Shown here piece after piece: positions 44,441-53,563 of a stretch of DNA of 56,705 nucleotides. This DNA is from Xanthocytophaga flava. Its GTDB lineage: Bacteria > Bacteroidota > Bacteroidia > Cytophagales > 172606-1. The position numbers and the translations under genes were made by a program. Position 1 is the first letter of the stretch, and each line of letters begins with the position of its first letter. The DNA lies in the NCBI GenBank assembly GCA_030068525.1, contig JASJOS010000027.1, forward strand, positions 1 to 56,705. The letters run 5' to 3'. A model generated the notes under the pieces. The model did not search any database and was not told where the DNA came from. It saw only the letters and a program-made list of their open reading frames with translations.

Positions 44441-45913
44441 ATGCAAGAAAAACCTACTGGCTCATTAGACGTTATTGTTGATGCACATAGTGACAGTGTT
44501 GCTCATACAGAATTACTTGATGTGGAATTAGCGTGGCATTACAGAATTGTACCCCAGCAAATCACCAAGGAAGTATCTGTTTTGTGGATAGATCAGCAAA
44601 AAGATAATGAAGAAACTAAGGCAGAGTTGGAATTTTTATTGGAAGGAACGATAGAACTCAAACCTGTAGCGGGAATCTGGATTGAAGAACAACTCAGAAT
44701 ATATTATCCAAATCAAAAGGTAACATCTCAAACTCAAGAGATACAACCCCTTAATCAAACTGATCATGACTTCATCAATCGAATGATAGAACAGGCTCGT
44801 TTGTCAGGAAGTAGTGATATTCATATTGAAACCTATGAACAGTCTTGTCGGATTCGTTTTCGTATTGATGGTGGTTTAGTAGAAAAATACCACCTGGATA
44901 AGAATCAATATCCTTCACTTATTAATAAGATAAAGATATTGTCCAATCTAGATATTGCAGAAAAACGATTACCTCAGGATGGCCGTATTTTTTTTCAGTC
45001 GCCTCAGACAGGTAAAATTGATCTGAGGGTTTCTACTTTGCCAACTCTGTATGGAGAAAAGATTGTTATGCGTCTTTTGGGAAATGATGGCAATCAGGTA
45101 GATATAAGTGCATTAGGATTTTCTGCCATACAACAGGAGCATTTCATGGAATCTATCCGACGTCCAAACGGAATTATCCTAATCAGTGGACCAACAGGTT
45201 CGGGAAAGACTACTACTTTATATGCCTTATTAAAACAGCTAAATAGGAAAAACAAAAATCTTCTTACGATTGAAGATCCTATCGAATATACCCTTTCGGG
45301 TGTTAATCAGGTACAGGTAAAAGAAAGTATCGGTCTTACCTTTGCGAGTGCCCTTAGAACATTTCTTCGTCAAGACCCAGATGTAGTTATGGTAGGTGAG
45401 ATACGAGATATTGAAACAGCTACTATTGCAATTCGAGCTGCACTCACTGGCCGTTTGGTTCTTTCGACCATACATACCAATTCTGCCTGGGGAATTGTAT
45501 CCCGATTGATTGATATGGGAATACCCCCCTTTCTCCTGGCAAGCACACTTCATATGGCTGTTGCTCAGCGACTAGTCAGACAGTTATGCCCTCACTGCAA
45601 AACACAAACTCCCCTTGATGTTACACTTTTCCCAAAACACTACCAACCTCCTCGTGCCCTTGTTTCACACTATATAGCTACAGGTTGTTCTATCTGCCAC
45701 CAATCCGGTTATCAAGGCAGGCGAGCAGTTTATGAGGTTGTACCTATGGATAGTGATTTGATGGTTAGCATAAAAAATAAAGAGATCGATGTTTCAGCAA
45801 CTTTATCTCAGAAAGGAATCAGTCGACTTAGTGACAGTGCATTCAGACTATTCGAAGAGGGGCATACCTCGCTGGAAGAAATTTATCCACTGCTCTTACC
45901 TTCTGCCGGCTAA
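44441..45913 (+). CDS. gspE: GspE/PilB-type secretion ATPase
   Basis: 490 residues, cytoplasmic. After an N1/N2-type domain comes the core: Walker A GPTGSGKT (250-257), Asp box IEDPIEYTLSG (277-287), Walker B DPDVVMVGE (312-320) and His box LTGRLVLSTIHTNSA. The zinc-binding tetracysteine motif is CPHC (383-386) with CSIC (416-419). Those cysteines and the length mark a GspE/PilB assembly ATPase rather than a PilT retraction ATPase. It powers pseudopilus growth from the inner face of the membrane, working with the GspF- and GspL-like proteins. A 71-nt gap follows the peptidase gene. Confidence 0.94.
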   Translation: MQEKPTGSLDVIVDAHSDSVAHTELLDVELAWHYRIVPQQITKEVSVLWIDQQKDNEETKAELEFLLEGTIELKPVAGIWIEEQLRIYYPNQKVTSQTQEIQPLNQTDHDFINRMIEQARLSGSSDIHIETYEQSCRIRFRIDGGLVEKYHLDKNQYPSLINKIKILSNLDIAEKRLPQDGRIFFQSPQTGKIDLRVSTLPTLYGEKIVMRLLGNDGNQVDISALGFSAIQQEHFMESIRRPNGIILISGPTGSGKTTTLYALLKQLNRKNKNLLTIEDPIEYTLSGVNQVQVKESIGLTFASALRTFLRQDPDVVMVGEIRDIETATIAIRAALTGRLVLSTIHTNSAWGIVSRLIDMGIPPFLLASTLHMAVAQRLVRQLCPHCKTQTPLDVTLFPKHYQPPRALVSHYIATGCSICHQSGYQGRRAVYEVVPMDSDLMVSIKNKEIDVSATLSQKGISRLSDSAFRLFEEGHTSLEEIYPLLLPSAG

Positions 45914-46044
45914 CAGTCCATGAAAATCAGCAGGTTGGTTTGAGTCATTGATGTGCATTGAGTTAAGAGTAAATATTACATATGTAGAAAATGGCATTAG
46001 TGTGACTTTATACACTGATACATGAAGCGGATATTTGCTCTATT

Positions 46045-48015
46045 ATGAAAATAGTAGTTTATTATCTTAAAAAGAGAGTTTTACCATTTTTTCTTCTTGT
46101 TTTTATCTCAGTTCCCATTCTGGCACAACAAAACCGATTTGCAGATCTAGAGCAACAACTCAACAATCTGTCTAATCAGTTACCAGGATTAAAGGAAAAA
46201 GTAGATATTTCCATTTCGGGTTCTTCCATTCAGGAGTTTTTACGAGGGTTGGCAATTGCCAATCAACTCAATATTAATATTGATCCGCAATTAAACATCA
46301 AGGTTTATAATAACTTTACCCGTGAAACGGTCTCAAACATTATTATTTTCCTTGCCAGAGAATATGATCTGGATGTAAGGTTTGTTGGGACTATTATGTC
46401 TTTTTCCAAATACAAGCCTGTTGTAGAAGTAGTCGCACCAACAGTAAGACAGATTGATGTCCGGTATAATTCGTATACACAACTGCTAAGTATGGATCTC
46501 AGATCTGATACGCTCAGTTCCGTAGTACGTAAAATCACTCAGCTAACCAAGAAAAATGTTATTAGTAGTGCTGACCTATCTGGTAAAACGGTAAGCATCT
46601 ACCTGGAAGATGTTCCTATAGAAGAAGCTGTTGAGAAGATGGCTATGGTTAATGAACTGAAATCGACCAAAACATCTGAAAATTTCTTTTTAATACAAAA
46701 GCAAGATGCTTCTGACCCCAATATGCTGGCCTCAAATGGGCAGATGGGCAACTTTTCACAGAATCGGGGACAGCCTTATCGTAACCCTTCCGGCCAGCCT
46801 TCTTATGGAGGGGGAAGCGGAAGAGTATTTGTACATACAACAGATTCTCTGGGGAACCGCTATGTAGATGTGAATGCAATGAATGCTCCATTCAGTGAAG
46901 TACTTGATGCAGTAGCACATGAAATGAATATTAATTATTTCTTATACTCTGATTTAAAAGGAAATATTACAACACAGGTTTCTAAACTTACCTTTGAAGA
47001 TTTCCTCTCCCGTTTCTTTCGGGGAACAGATTATACCTTTCAAAATGAAAAGGGTGTGTATCTTGTTGGAGACCGAAAACTGGAAGGCCTACGAGCTAAT
47101 CGTCTGTTTCAGTTTCAGTTTCGTTCGTTGGAAACTGTTGAAGAAGCTATTCCTGCAGAATTAAGAAGAGGTGTTGAAATCAAGAATTTTAAAGAATTAA
47201 ACGGCATTCTGCTGTCAGGCTCTCTGCCACAAATATTGGAAGTAGAAGCTTTCTTAAAACAAATCGATCGGGTAGTTCCACTGGTGATGATTGAAGTAAC
47301 ACTAGTGGATGTTCGTAAAACCCGAACAATTAGCACAGGAATAAAAATGGGGTTGGGAGACAGTACAACCGTAACCAGGGGTTCGATTCTGCCAGGAGTA
47401 GATTTTACATTAAGTTCCTCTTCCATTAACGATCTGTTATCCCGCATAAGCAGTGTCACACCTTTGAATATTGGACGGGTAGCGCCTAACTTCTATGTAG
47501 GGCTGAGTGCACTGGAGGCTAATAATAATGTCGAAGTTCGCTCCATGCCAAAGCTGTCAACACTCAATGGACATAGTGCTACTCTCAGTATAGGTAGTAC
47601 ACGATATTACAGTGTAAAAACCCAAAACGTAGTGGGAACACTTACTCCACAAACAGTTATTACAGAACAATTCAATGCTGTCCAGGCTAATCTTGGTATA
47701 GCTATTACCCCTATTGTTTCATCAGATGATCAGGTAACACTAACCATTGATGTGGGAATAGCTGACTTTATTGGAGATCCACCTAACAATGCTCCACCTC
47801 CCTCCTCAAATAGTCAGTTTAAGTCTATAATCAGGGTCCGGAATGAGGAAATGGTTGTACTGGGAGGATTGGAAAGAACTGAAAACAGCAAAAGTGGATC
47901 TGGAACACCCTTACTTTCTCGTATTCCTCTGATTGGACGCTTGTTTAGCTCTAAATCTAACTCACATAACAAAACAGTATCTATTGTATTTATCAAACCT
48001 ACCATTATTTATTAA
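46045..48015 (+). CDS. gspD: GspD/PilQ-type secretin
   Basis: 656 residues with a signal peptide ending ILAQQ (about 29). The N-terminal half contains STN/N-domain-like modules (ISISGSSIQEFLRGLAIA, VNAMNAPFSEVLDAVAHEMN). The C-terminal secretin domain shows VPLVMIEVTLVDVRKTRTIS, VRSMPKLSTLNGHSATLSIG, VQANLGIAITPIVSSDDQVTL and MVVLGGLERTENSKSGSGTP, then LLSRIPLIGRLFSS. This is the outer-membrane gate of the machine. No lipobox is seen, so a separate pilotin may be needed; the lipoprotein encoded at 49898 is a candidate. The 131-nt gap before it could hold a secondary promoter. Confidence 0.94.
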   Translation: MKIVVYYLKKRVLPFFLLVFISVPILAQQNRFADLEQQLNNLSNQLPGLKEKVDISISGSSIQEFLRGLAIANQLNINIDPQLNIKVYNNFTRETVSNIIIFLAREYDLDVRFVGTIMSFSKYKPVVEVVAPTVRQIDVRYNSYTQLLSMDLRSDTLSSVVRKITQLTKKNVISSADLSGKTVSIYLEDVPIEEAVEKMAMVNELKSTKTSENFFLIQKQDASDPNMLASNGQMGNFSQNRGQPYRNPSGQPSYGGGSGRVFVHTTDSLGNRYVDVNAMNAPFSEVLDAVAHEMNINYFLYSDLKGNITTQVSKLTFEDFLSRFFRGTDYTFQNEKGVYLVGDRKLEGLRANRLFQFQFRSLETVEEAIPAELRRGVEIKNFKELNGILLSGSLPQILEVEAFLKQIDRVVPLVMIEVTLVDVRKTRTISTGIKMGLGDSTTVTRGSILPGVDFTLSSSSINDLLSRISSVTPLNIGRVAPNFYVGLSALEANNNVEVRSMPKLSTLNGHSATLSIGSTRYYSVKTQNVVGTLTPQTVITEQFNAVQANLGIAITPIVSSDDQVTLTIDVGIADFIGDPPNNAPPPSSNSQFKSIIRVRNEEMVVLGGLERTENSKSGSGTPLLSRIPLIGRLFSSKSNSHNKTVSIVFIKPTIIY

Positions 48016-48035
48016 TTAGTAAGAGATAATACCCA

Positions 48036-49235
48036 ATGATATCTTCACTTTTCCCTAATTGGACCAAGAAGGCAGCAGGCATCGAAATACAGCTTATTTC
48101 GGAGAGTGAATATCTCTGTCAGGGAATTATCTTAACTCAGAAGAAAGGACAAATTGCCATCGACCGTATTATTCCTCAAATCCAGGATTTGTCACTTCTA
48201 CTTACTTCTTTTGAGAAAACACAACCTGTCTGGTTTATCATCAGCGGTAAAACGATTCTAACACGTAAAAGAGACTCAAAGCCTTTAGGTCCATCCTCAC
48301 AGGCCGAGCTGTTTTATCAACAGGAATATCCGGTTGATCAGCAGAGAAGTCATGCGTATACGAGTCTTATTCGAAAAGATAAGCTTGACCCAATTTTACA
48401 ATGTATTAAAGAATATGCAGGCAATGTAAAAGGCATTAGTCTGGGTGGCGTATCCCTATCCACACTTGGTCCCTTATTAGTAGAGAATAAACTGGAAGTT
48501 GGTGATAGTAAATGGGAGTTCAGTCAGGGAATATTGACAGACTATCAGCAAATACGTACAGAAATTGGAGAGGACAATTTACGTAAAGAAATAGATCTGG
48601 GAGGAGATCTGTTGCCTGCAGCCAGTTTGCTTGCCTATGCAGCAGCCTGGGCGGCACTTATGGAAAGTGGGCAGTTTATGCAATGGGACTGGCTTTCTCA
48701 ACATAAAAAGCAGTATCAATATGAGCATCTATTTCCGTTGTTAGTAAAGGCTGGTCTTGCTGTGTTCTTTGTTTTGCTCTTAGGCAATTTCTTACTTTTC
48801 AATCACTACTTCTCTAAAAAGAATCAACTTGAACAACAAACTCTTCATCTCAGTAGCCATCTTACCCGTCTGGATTCACTGCAGCAACTAATGGCAGCCA
48901 GAGAAAGCTGGCTTGAAAAAACAGGATGGAATACACCCTCTGTAAGTAGCTTCTACACAGATCAGATTGCAGCTTCACTACCAACTCTCATTCTGCTTAA
49001 AGAACTTACATTATATCCACAACAACAACTCTCAGTGACTGCAATAGCCAAAACGCCCTCTTTTCAGGCAAATCAGATTCTGATGAAAGGACTGTGTAAT
49101 CACCCATCCGAGATGACGCCTGTGACAGAAAAGCTGAGAGCTTTCCACTGGATCAAACAAGTGACTGTGGTGGATTATCATTTTGATACAAAAGAGAAAA
49201 AAGGAAGCTTCATTATTCAGATACTTTTAAAATAA
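48036..49235 (+). CDS. GspL-like protein (PilM-like plus PilN-like halves fused)
   Basis: 399 residues. Residues 1-230 are cytosolic with PilM/GspL-like actin-fold character (AAGIEIQLISESEYLCQGI, GNVKGISLGGVSLSTLGPLL, then EIDLGGDLLPAASLLAYAAAW). One membrane helix lies at about 233-256, followed by a coiled coil (KKNQLEQQTLHLSSHLTRLD) and a periplasmic ferredoxin-like region ending GSFIIQILLK, as in PilN. The fused order is that of GspL. It would tie the ATPase to the periplasmic frame. Identification rests on order of domains and position, since sequence conservation is low. Confidence 0.75.
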   Translation: MISSLFPNWTKKAAGIEIQLISESEYLCQGIILTQKKGQIAIDRIIPQIQDLSLLLTSFEKTQPVWFIISGKTILTRKRDSKPLGPSSQAELFYQQEYPVDQQRSHAYTSLIRKDKLDPILQCIKEYAGNVKGISLGGVSLSTLGPLLVENKLEVGDSKWEFSQGILTDYQQIRTEIGEDNLRKEIDLGGDLLPAASLLAYAAAWAALMESGQFMQWDWLSQHKKQYQYEHLFPLLVKAGLAVFFVLLLGNFLLFNHYFSKKNQLEQQTLHLSSHLTRLDSLQQLMAARESWLEKTGWNTPSVSSFYTDQIAASLPTLILLKELTLYPQQQLSVTAIAKTPSFQANQILMKGLCNHPSEMTPVTEKLRAFHWIKQVTVVDYHFDTKEKKGSFIIQILLK

Positions 49236-49273
49236 ATCAGTAACAACCAGAAAGAATTGTAGTAAAAACAACT

Positions 49274-49822
49274 ATGAGTCGGCCATCATTGATCACAACA
49301 TTCCAAACTGCAGATTATAAAAAGAAAACCATCTGGTTATTGGGAGGGTATGCAGTTCTATTGCTGTTGTCCTATCAGCTGGCATTTAAAAATACCTGGG
49401 CTATATATAACCAGGCAAAAATAATGGAACAGAAGATCGAGCAGGCTCCGCTTGCCGCTGCAAAAGCAAATGAATTACAACAAAAACTCACTCATCTACA
49501 GACATTAACCACAACGGATGTAGACTCAACTTCCCGTGGATTGTTGATGCTAATTAGCAACGAATGCAGAGAAAATGGTCTGATATTAAAGGCATTTCCA
49601 GAGCAAATCCGTGAACAAAAGCAGGATATGCAGATTCTTACCCAACAATGTATTGTTGAAGGAAGATTTCATTCATTGCTTACCTTACAACACAGGATTG
49701 AACAACAGAAAAAGCTAGGACGAATTGTTTCCGCTACATACCATACCCGAATAGACTATGAACAACAGAAGAAAGTGTTGGAACTAATTCTATACATACA
49801 ATCTATTCAACTCCCCAAATAA
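49274..49822 (+). CDS. PilO/GspM-like alignment-complex protein
   Basis: 182 residues: a short cytosolic start, one membrane helix (about 19-37, TIWLLGGYAVLLLLSYQLAF), a coiled coil (about 44-75) and a periplasmic domain with a strand-helix pattern that includes RGLLMLISNECRENGLILKAFPEQ and HSLLTLQHRIEQQKKLGRI. This is the architecture of PilO/GspM, partner of PilN/GspL. It directly follows the GspL-like gene, as in other clusters. Confidence 0.78.
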   Translation: MSRPSLITTFQTADYKKKTIWLLGGYAVLLLLSYQLAFKNTWAIYNQAKIMEQKIEQAPLAAAKANELQQKLTHLQTLTTTDVDSTSRGLLMLISNECRENGLILKAFPEQIREQKQDMQILTQQCIVEGRFHSLLTLQHRIEQQKKLGRIVSATYHTRIDYEQQKKVLELILYIQSIQLPK

Positions 49823-49897
49823 GTTGACTCTTTATTGGGAAAATCCAAAATATCAATCAACCAGATACTACGTTATTTAGATGCCAGAATACCTCCT

Positions 49898-50293
49898 ATG
49901 AAACAATATACTTTCTTTAGACTGCTTTACTATCCCTGTTGGCTTGTGTTTCTTTGTTTAATTCTATCGGCATGTGACCAGTTGCTGGAGCCTTCCCTTA
50001 CCGAGAAAACACCCATTTTATTATCTCCCACAGACTCAGTGAAGTTAACCGAAACGGAAGCTACCTTCTGGTGGGAGTCTATGCAGGGTGCCACTAACTA
50101 TCAACTTCAGGTAGTATCTGGTTCGTTTGGAGCCGTAAGCAAACTCTGGGCGGATACACTTGTTTCTACCAATAAGTTCACATTAGAATTGCAACCTGGC
50201 CACTATTCCTGGAGAGTACAGGCTCGTAATCTGAGCAGTCAGTCAGAGTTTACGCAATCCTCTTTCCAGATTGATACAACTTCGGGTAAATAA
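49898..50293 (+). CDS. Lipoprotein with FN3-like domain, secretion-cluster component
   Basis: 131 residues from the ATG at 49898; an upstream TTG at 49835 would add 21 residues before the signal. The lipobox is LILSAC, giving a lipidated Cys at about residue 26. The mature part is a single beta sandwich: TPILLSPTDSVKLTETEATF, WESMQGATNYQLQVV and GHYSWRVQARNLSSQSEF, as in fibronectin-III-like domains. Being a small lipoprotein inside a secretin cluster, it might act as a pilotin or as a surface-exposed adaptor; neither is shown by sequence. Confidence 0.75.
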   Translation: MKQYTFFRLLYYPCWLVFLCLILSACDQLLEPSLTEKTPILLSPTDSVKLTETEATFWWESMQGATNYQLQVVSGSFGAVSKLWADTLVSTNKFTLELQPGHYSWRVQARNLSSQSEFTQSSFQIDTTSGK

Positions 50294-50311
50294 AACTTTA
50301 CAGAAGATCCA

Positions 50312-50839
50312 ATGAAAAACAAACCGTTGACTTTCTTTCTGCTGCTTGCTGTGGCTTCTGTATGGGGAATTATATTTTATAGAGTTTTTGCTTCTCTCTC
50401 AGAGGAACCCGTTACTTCTTCGTTTGAGGAAAAACCTCAGCATCCCTCTGTCTATCCGATAGAAGATTCTTATCAACTATTAGGTAATTACCGTGACCCT
50501 TTTCTGGGAAATAACGCAGAAAAAGTACAGGATGAAGCAGGTTCTATCAGAAAACCACAACCAACTCTTACTCATTACTCATCCACATCTGCTGACAGAG
50601 CAGGTGGTAGTGTTTCAGAAAAAGAGATGGCAGCCCGTACACAGCTAGCGCAACTAAGCTATATGGGGATTATTCAGAATGCAGCTTCAGGACAAAAAGT
50701 TTGTCTGGTCAGTTTTCAGGGAAAAGAACGTATCCTCCGTGAAGGAGAAACGCTGGAAGGTATTGTCTTAAAAAAAGCAACTCCCGACTCTATACTGGTT
50801 AGTATTCAAAACATAAAGTTATATCTGAAAAAACAGTAA
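50312..50839 (+). CDS. PilP/GspC-like inner-membrane connector
   Basis: 175 residues: one N-terminal membrane helix (about 5-25), a proline/serine-rich linker, the YRDPFLG motif at 60-66 typical of PilP and GspC homology regions, and a C-terminal beta domain (LSYMGIIQNAASGQKVCLVSF, then ERILREGETLEGIVLKKATP and SILVSIQNIKLYL) matching the HR/PilP fold. It would link the inner-membrane platform to the secretin N-domains. Its gene starts 18 nt after the lipoprotein stop. Confidence 0.8.
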   Translation: MKNKPLTFFLLLAVASVWGIIFYRVFASLSEEPVTSSFEEKPQHPSVYPIEDSYQLLGNYRDPFLGNNAEKVQDEAGSIRKPQPTLTHYSSTSADRAGGSVSEKEMAARTQLAQLSYMGIIQNAASGQKVCLVSFQGKERILREGETLEGIVLKKATPDSILVSIQNIKLYLKKQ

Positions 50840-50856
50840 GTGATACTCAAGTAACT

Positions 50857-51840
50857 ATGTACTTATATACTTCTTCTATACGGTTGTCTTTTCAAGCTTG
50901 CTTTACCAATATCCAACGGATCTGCTGGATATTGGTAGTGATTCTGTTAGGCATCCCCATGGTTAAGGCACAAAAAATAGAAATGCCTTTGCATAACAGG
51001 GTTATTGTCAATTATCCGGAAAAGGTAGTCTATGCCTATTATCTGCCTTCAGATCAGAAACACAAACCAGCAAAAGAATCTTTGTTCTATTACTGGTTTG
51101 CGGCCAATGATATCAAACGTACACGTGGTGCATATGATGGCAAATTACTTCATGGTACCTATACCGAGTTTTACTCCAATAAGAATCTGAAAGAAAAAGG
51201 GGTGATGCGTCATGGAATTAAAACAGGTATCTGGCAGGGTTGGTATGGGAATGGAGAAAGAAAAGAAATCATCCACTGGGATAAGAAAGGACTTAGGGGT
51301 CGCTTTCGCACCTTTAATGAAAGCGGAAATCTGACAAGCCGGGGTACATACTGGAATGATAAGCTGGATGGCAAAGTTTATGTCTATGATGAGGCTGGAA
51401 AAAAAACCAAGCTACGTTACAAAGACGGTAATCTACTCACAAAGGTGAAGAAAAACCGCAAACAGAAAAAAGCAGATGCACCGCAGGTAGAAAGCCAGCA
51501 GGGTAAAGAAACCAAATGGCGCAAGTTAAAACGTAAAATGCACCTACCTAAAATACATCTACGTAAGTCAAAAAAGACTGCAACAGATGGACAGCCTGCC
51601 AGTCAGAATCCAGCTCCTGCTGATCAAAAAAAGAAAAAAGAACGCAAAGGCAAAAAAGAGAAAGCCGAACAGGTATCCAATGATATACAGATCTCTAATG
51701 GCATGCAGGTGCCGAATGGAGTGGTAGAAACACCGTCTGTATCACAACAGGAGAATGCTTCGTCTAAGCAGAAAAAAGAAAAGAAAAAGAAGAAACAGAG
51801 AAAGGCTCCTGCTGAGCCTGCAACAAACACTACACCTTAG
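50857..51840 (+). CDS. MORN-repeat protein with lysine-rich tail, inside the secretion cluster
   Basis: 327 residues. A signal peptide or anchor (about 20-45, ICWILVVILLGIPMVKAQ) is followed by MORN_2-type repeats: YDGKLLHGTYTEFYSNKNLK, GVMRHGIKTGIWQGWYGNGE, GLRGRFRTFNESGNL and GKVYVYDEAGKKTKLRYKDG (about 95-195). From about 200 on, the sequence is low-complexity and extremely lysine-rich (KKKKERKGKKEK, KEKKKKKQRK) with threonine/proline ends. MORN_2 repeats occur in YwqK-like antitoxin-type proteins and surface proteins. Its place between the PilP- and GspK-like genes, with a short spacing, points to a part in or on the machine. The role is unknown. Confidence 0.78.
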   Translation: MYLYTSSIRLSFQACFTNIQRICWILVVILLGIPMVKAQKIEMPLHNRVIVNYPEKVVYAYYLPSDQKHKPAKESLFYYWFAANDIKRTRGAYDGKLLHGTYTEFYSNKNLKEKGVMRHGIKTGIWQGWYGNGERKEIIHWDKKGLRGRFRTFNESGNLTSRGTYWNDKLDGKVYVYDEAGKKTKLRYKDGNLLTKVKKNRKQKKADAPQVESQQGKETKWRKLKRKMHLPKIHLRKSKKTATDGQPASQNPAPADQKKKKERKGKKEKAEQVSNDIQISNGMQVPNGVVETPSVSQQENASSKQKKEKKKKKQRKAPAEPATNTTP

Positions 51841-51868
51841 CAGAGTCATTGATTTACTCCTACATCCC

Positions 51869-53128
51869 ATGTTTACTGGTAGCAAAAAGCTCAAAGCCCA
51901 TGCCTTAACCATTGTGGTTGTCATAGCCCTTGTTATCAGTCTGATTTCAGGGGCATTGATTCTGCTTGCCTATCATCAGCGACTTATCCTGCAACAACGA
52001 GTGCTACAGGGAAAAATGGAGCGGAATATGGATTCTGCCACTGAACTACTTTTGTCAGAACATACCATCCCTCTGAATCAACACACCGGACTGGATCTTT
52101 TTCAGGATGGCAGAGATAGCGTCTGGCTGGAAAAACAACAGTGGGGAATTTTTGAATTAGCTCATCTGCATATACAGGAAGGCATACATAGCTGGGATAA
52201 GAGCTTTTTATACGGGTATCAGCCTGATAGTAGCCAAACTGCCTTATTTCTGGAAGAAAACGGACTGCCCTTGTATCTGGGAGGAGAAACTACCCTTTCC
52301 GGAATTGGTTATCTGCCAGAAGCAGGACACAAAGAACATACCATTTCCAATATAGCTATCAATTCAATTTCTTTTCGGCTGGATAAACAACACAGAAGCG
52401 GAAAACTTCCAACTCCTGATGCCCAGTGGGTACAGACGATTCAGAAAACCTATCTGAACCGGGCAGATAGTCTTATACCAACCAAAACACCTCTCAGTTC
52501 GGATACACTCTATCAATCCTTTACACAACCTGTACGCACCATTTATACAAACAAGCCTCTTTTGCTTTCCAACATAACCATTCGGGGCAAGGTGCTTTTA
52601 CAGTCAGACACAGTAATTCGGGTTAGTAAGTCGGCTCATCTGGAAGACGTGATCCTGGCAGCTCCTCAGATTTTTATTGAAGATGAGTTTAAAGGTAGCC
52701 TACAGGCCTTTGCCAGCGATAGCCTTATTTTAGGTAATAATTGTGTGCTCATGTATCCGACCGTACTAGCCATTGCCAAAACAAAGGAGAATGAAAAACA
52801 GCCTAACCTGCGGGTTGGAAACCAATCCATTGTCAAAGGTATTATCCTGGGAATCCACTATATAGAGGATTTGAAACGAACCCGTATTGTGCTTGAGGCA
52901 GACAGTGAGCTCGAAGGACAGGTATATACTGCGGGCTTTCTCGAATCAAGAGGTAGCATTCGGGGAGGGGTACTATGCCACAAGTTTACCTGGCACGACC
53001 AGATTTCGGTGTATGAAAACCATCTGATCAATACCCGAATCGAAACAACAAAAGCCAGTCGGTATTTTGTTGCAGGCAATTTGCTTACATCCAAACGCGG
53101 AAAGGGGGTTGCCAAATGGGTAGAATGA
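51869..53128 (+). CDS. GspK-position protein: single-pass anchor with beta-helix-like ectodomain
   Basis: 419 residues from the ATG at 51869. A short basic start (FTGSKKLKA) precedes one hydrophobic helix (HALTIVVVIALVISLISGAL); the -1 Ala and the missing Glu at position 5 resemble GspK/PilX-type minor pilins. The ectodomain is large. Its second half is rich in short strands with regular turns (NITIRGKVLLQSDTVIRVSK, LEDVILAAPQIFIEDEFKGS, TRIVLEADSELEGQVYTAGF, RGSIRGGVLCHKFTW), suggesting a right-handed beta-helix as in polymer-forming bactofilin-like proteins. It ends in an ATGA overlap with the next gene. Function inferred from position only. Confidence 0.68.
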   Translation: MFTGSKKLKAHALTIVVVIALVISLISGALILLAYHQRLILQQRVLQGKMERNMDSATELLLSEHTIPLNQHTGLDLFQDGRDSVWLEKQQWGIFELAHLHIQEGIHSWDKSFLYGYQPDSSQTALFLEENGLPLYLGGETTLSGIGYLPEAGHKEHTISNIAINSISFRLDKQHRSGKLPTPDAQWVQTIQKTYLNRADSLIPTKTPLSSDTLYQSFTQPVRTIYTNKPLLLSNITIRGKVLLQSDTVIRVSKSAHLEDVILAAPQIFIEDEFKGSLQAFASDSLILGNNCVLMYPTVLAIAKTKENEKQPNLRVGNQSIVKGIILGIHYIEDLKRTRIVLEADSELEGQVYTAGFLESRGSIRGGVLCHKFTWHDQISVYENHLINTRIETTKASRYFVAGNLLTSKRGKGVAKWVE

Positions 53129-53499
53129 GTTTTCCAAAAAGATCGGTCTTGGTGAGTGTTCAACTGCCGGCAGCCTCTCTTATCGAAGTCATTATAGCCA
53201 TGGTCATCTCGTCGGTCTTTTTCGGACTTGGCACCATGGTGTATCTGCAGATACTATCCTCTTCCCTATCCCCACAAAAACTCAGAGCAGACCGATGGGC
53301 TACTGCACTCATACAAAAGACCAGAGAAGAAAGGTCCTATCTTGATCAGCAGTTTGCAGAAAACGGGCTCCTGGCAGAAAAGAAGGTGACGCTTCGGGAA
53401 GAAGGAAAAGATCTTTATCAGGTTGAGATCTCTATAGCTGATTCAACACATACTGTGCTTATCCACCGTAAACAACTTATGCAGTTACCACCTGAATAG
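53125..53499 (+). CDS. Minor pseudopilin (GspI/PilV-like)
   Basis: 124 residues from the ATG at 53125, which forms an ATGA overlap with the preceding stop; an ATG at 53116 adds three residues. The prepilin leader (FPKRSVLVSVQLPA) is followed by ASLIEVIIAMVISSVFFGLG with Glu at mature position 5. The short soluble part (TREERSYLDQQFAENGLLAE, DLYQVEISIADSTHTVLIHR) matches the size of GspI. It would be part of the pseudopilus tip with the GspJ- and GspK-position proteins. Confidence 0.82.
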   Translation: MSFPKRSVLVSVQLPAASLIEVIIAMVISSVFFGLGTMVYLQILSSSLSPQKLRADRWATALIQKTREERSYLDQQFAENGLLAEKKVTLREEGKDLYQVEISIADSTHTVLIHRKQLMQLPPE

Positions 53500-53563
53500 T
53501 CCGTTACCAATCCAATAGCCAATCATACTCATGATTGGCAGATCCTAAACCAGTCAAAACAAA

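Noticed and set aside
50857-51840. MORN_2 repeat protein considered as a YwqK-type antitoxin
   Set aside because: It has an export signal and a lysine-rich tail and lies inside a secretion cluster with no toxin gene beside it; only the repeat type is shared.
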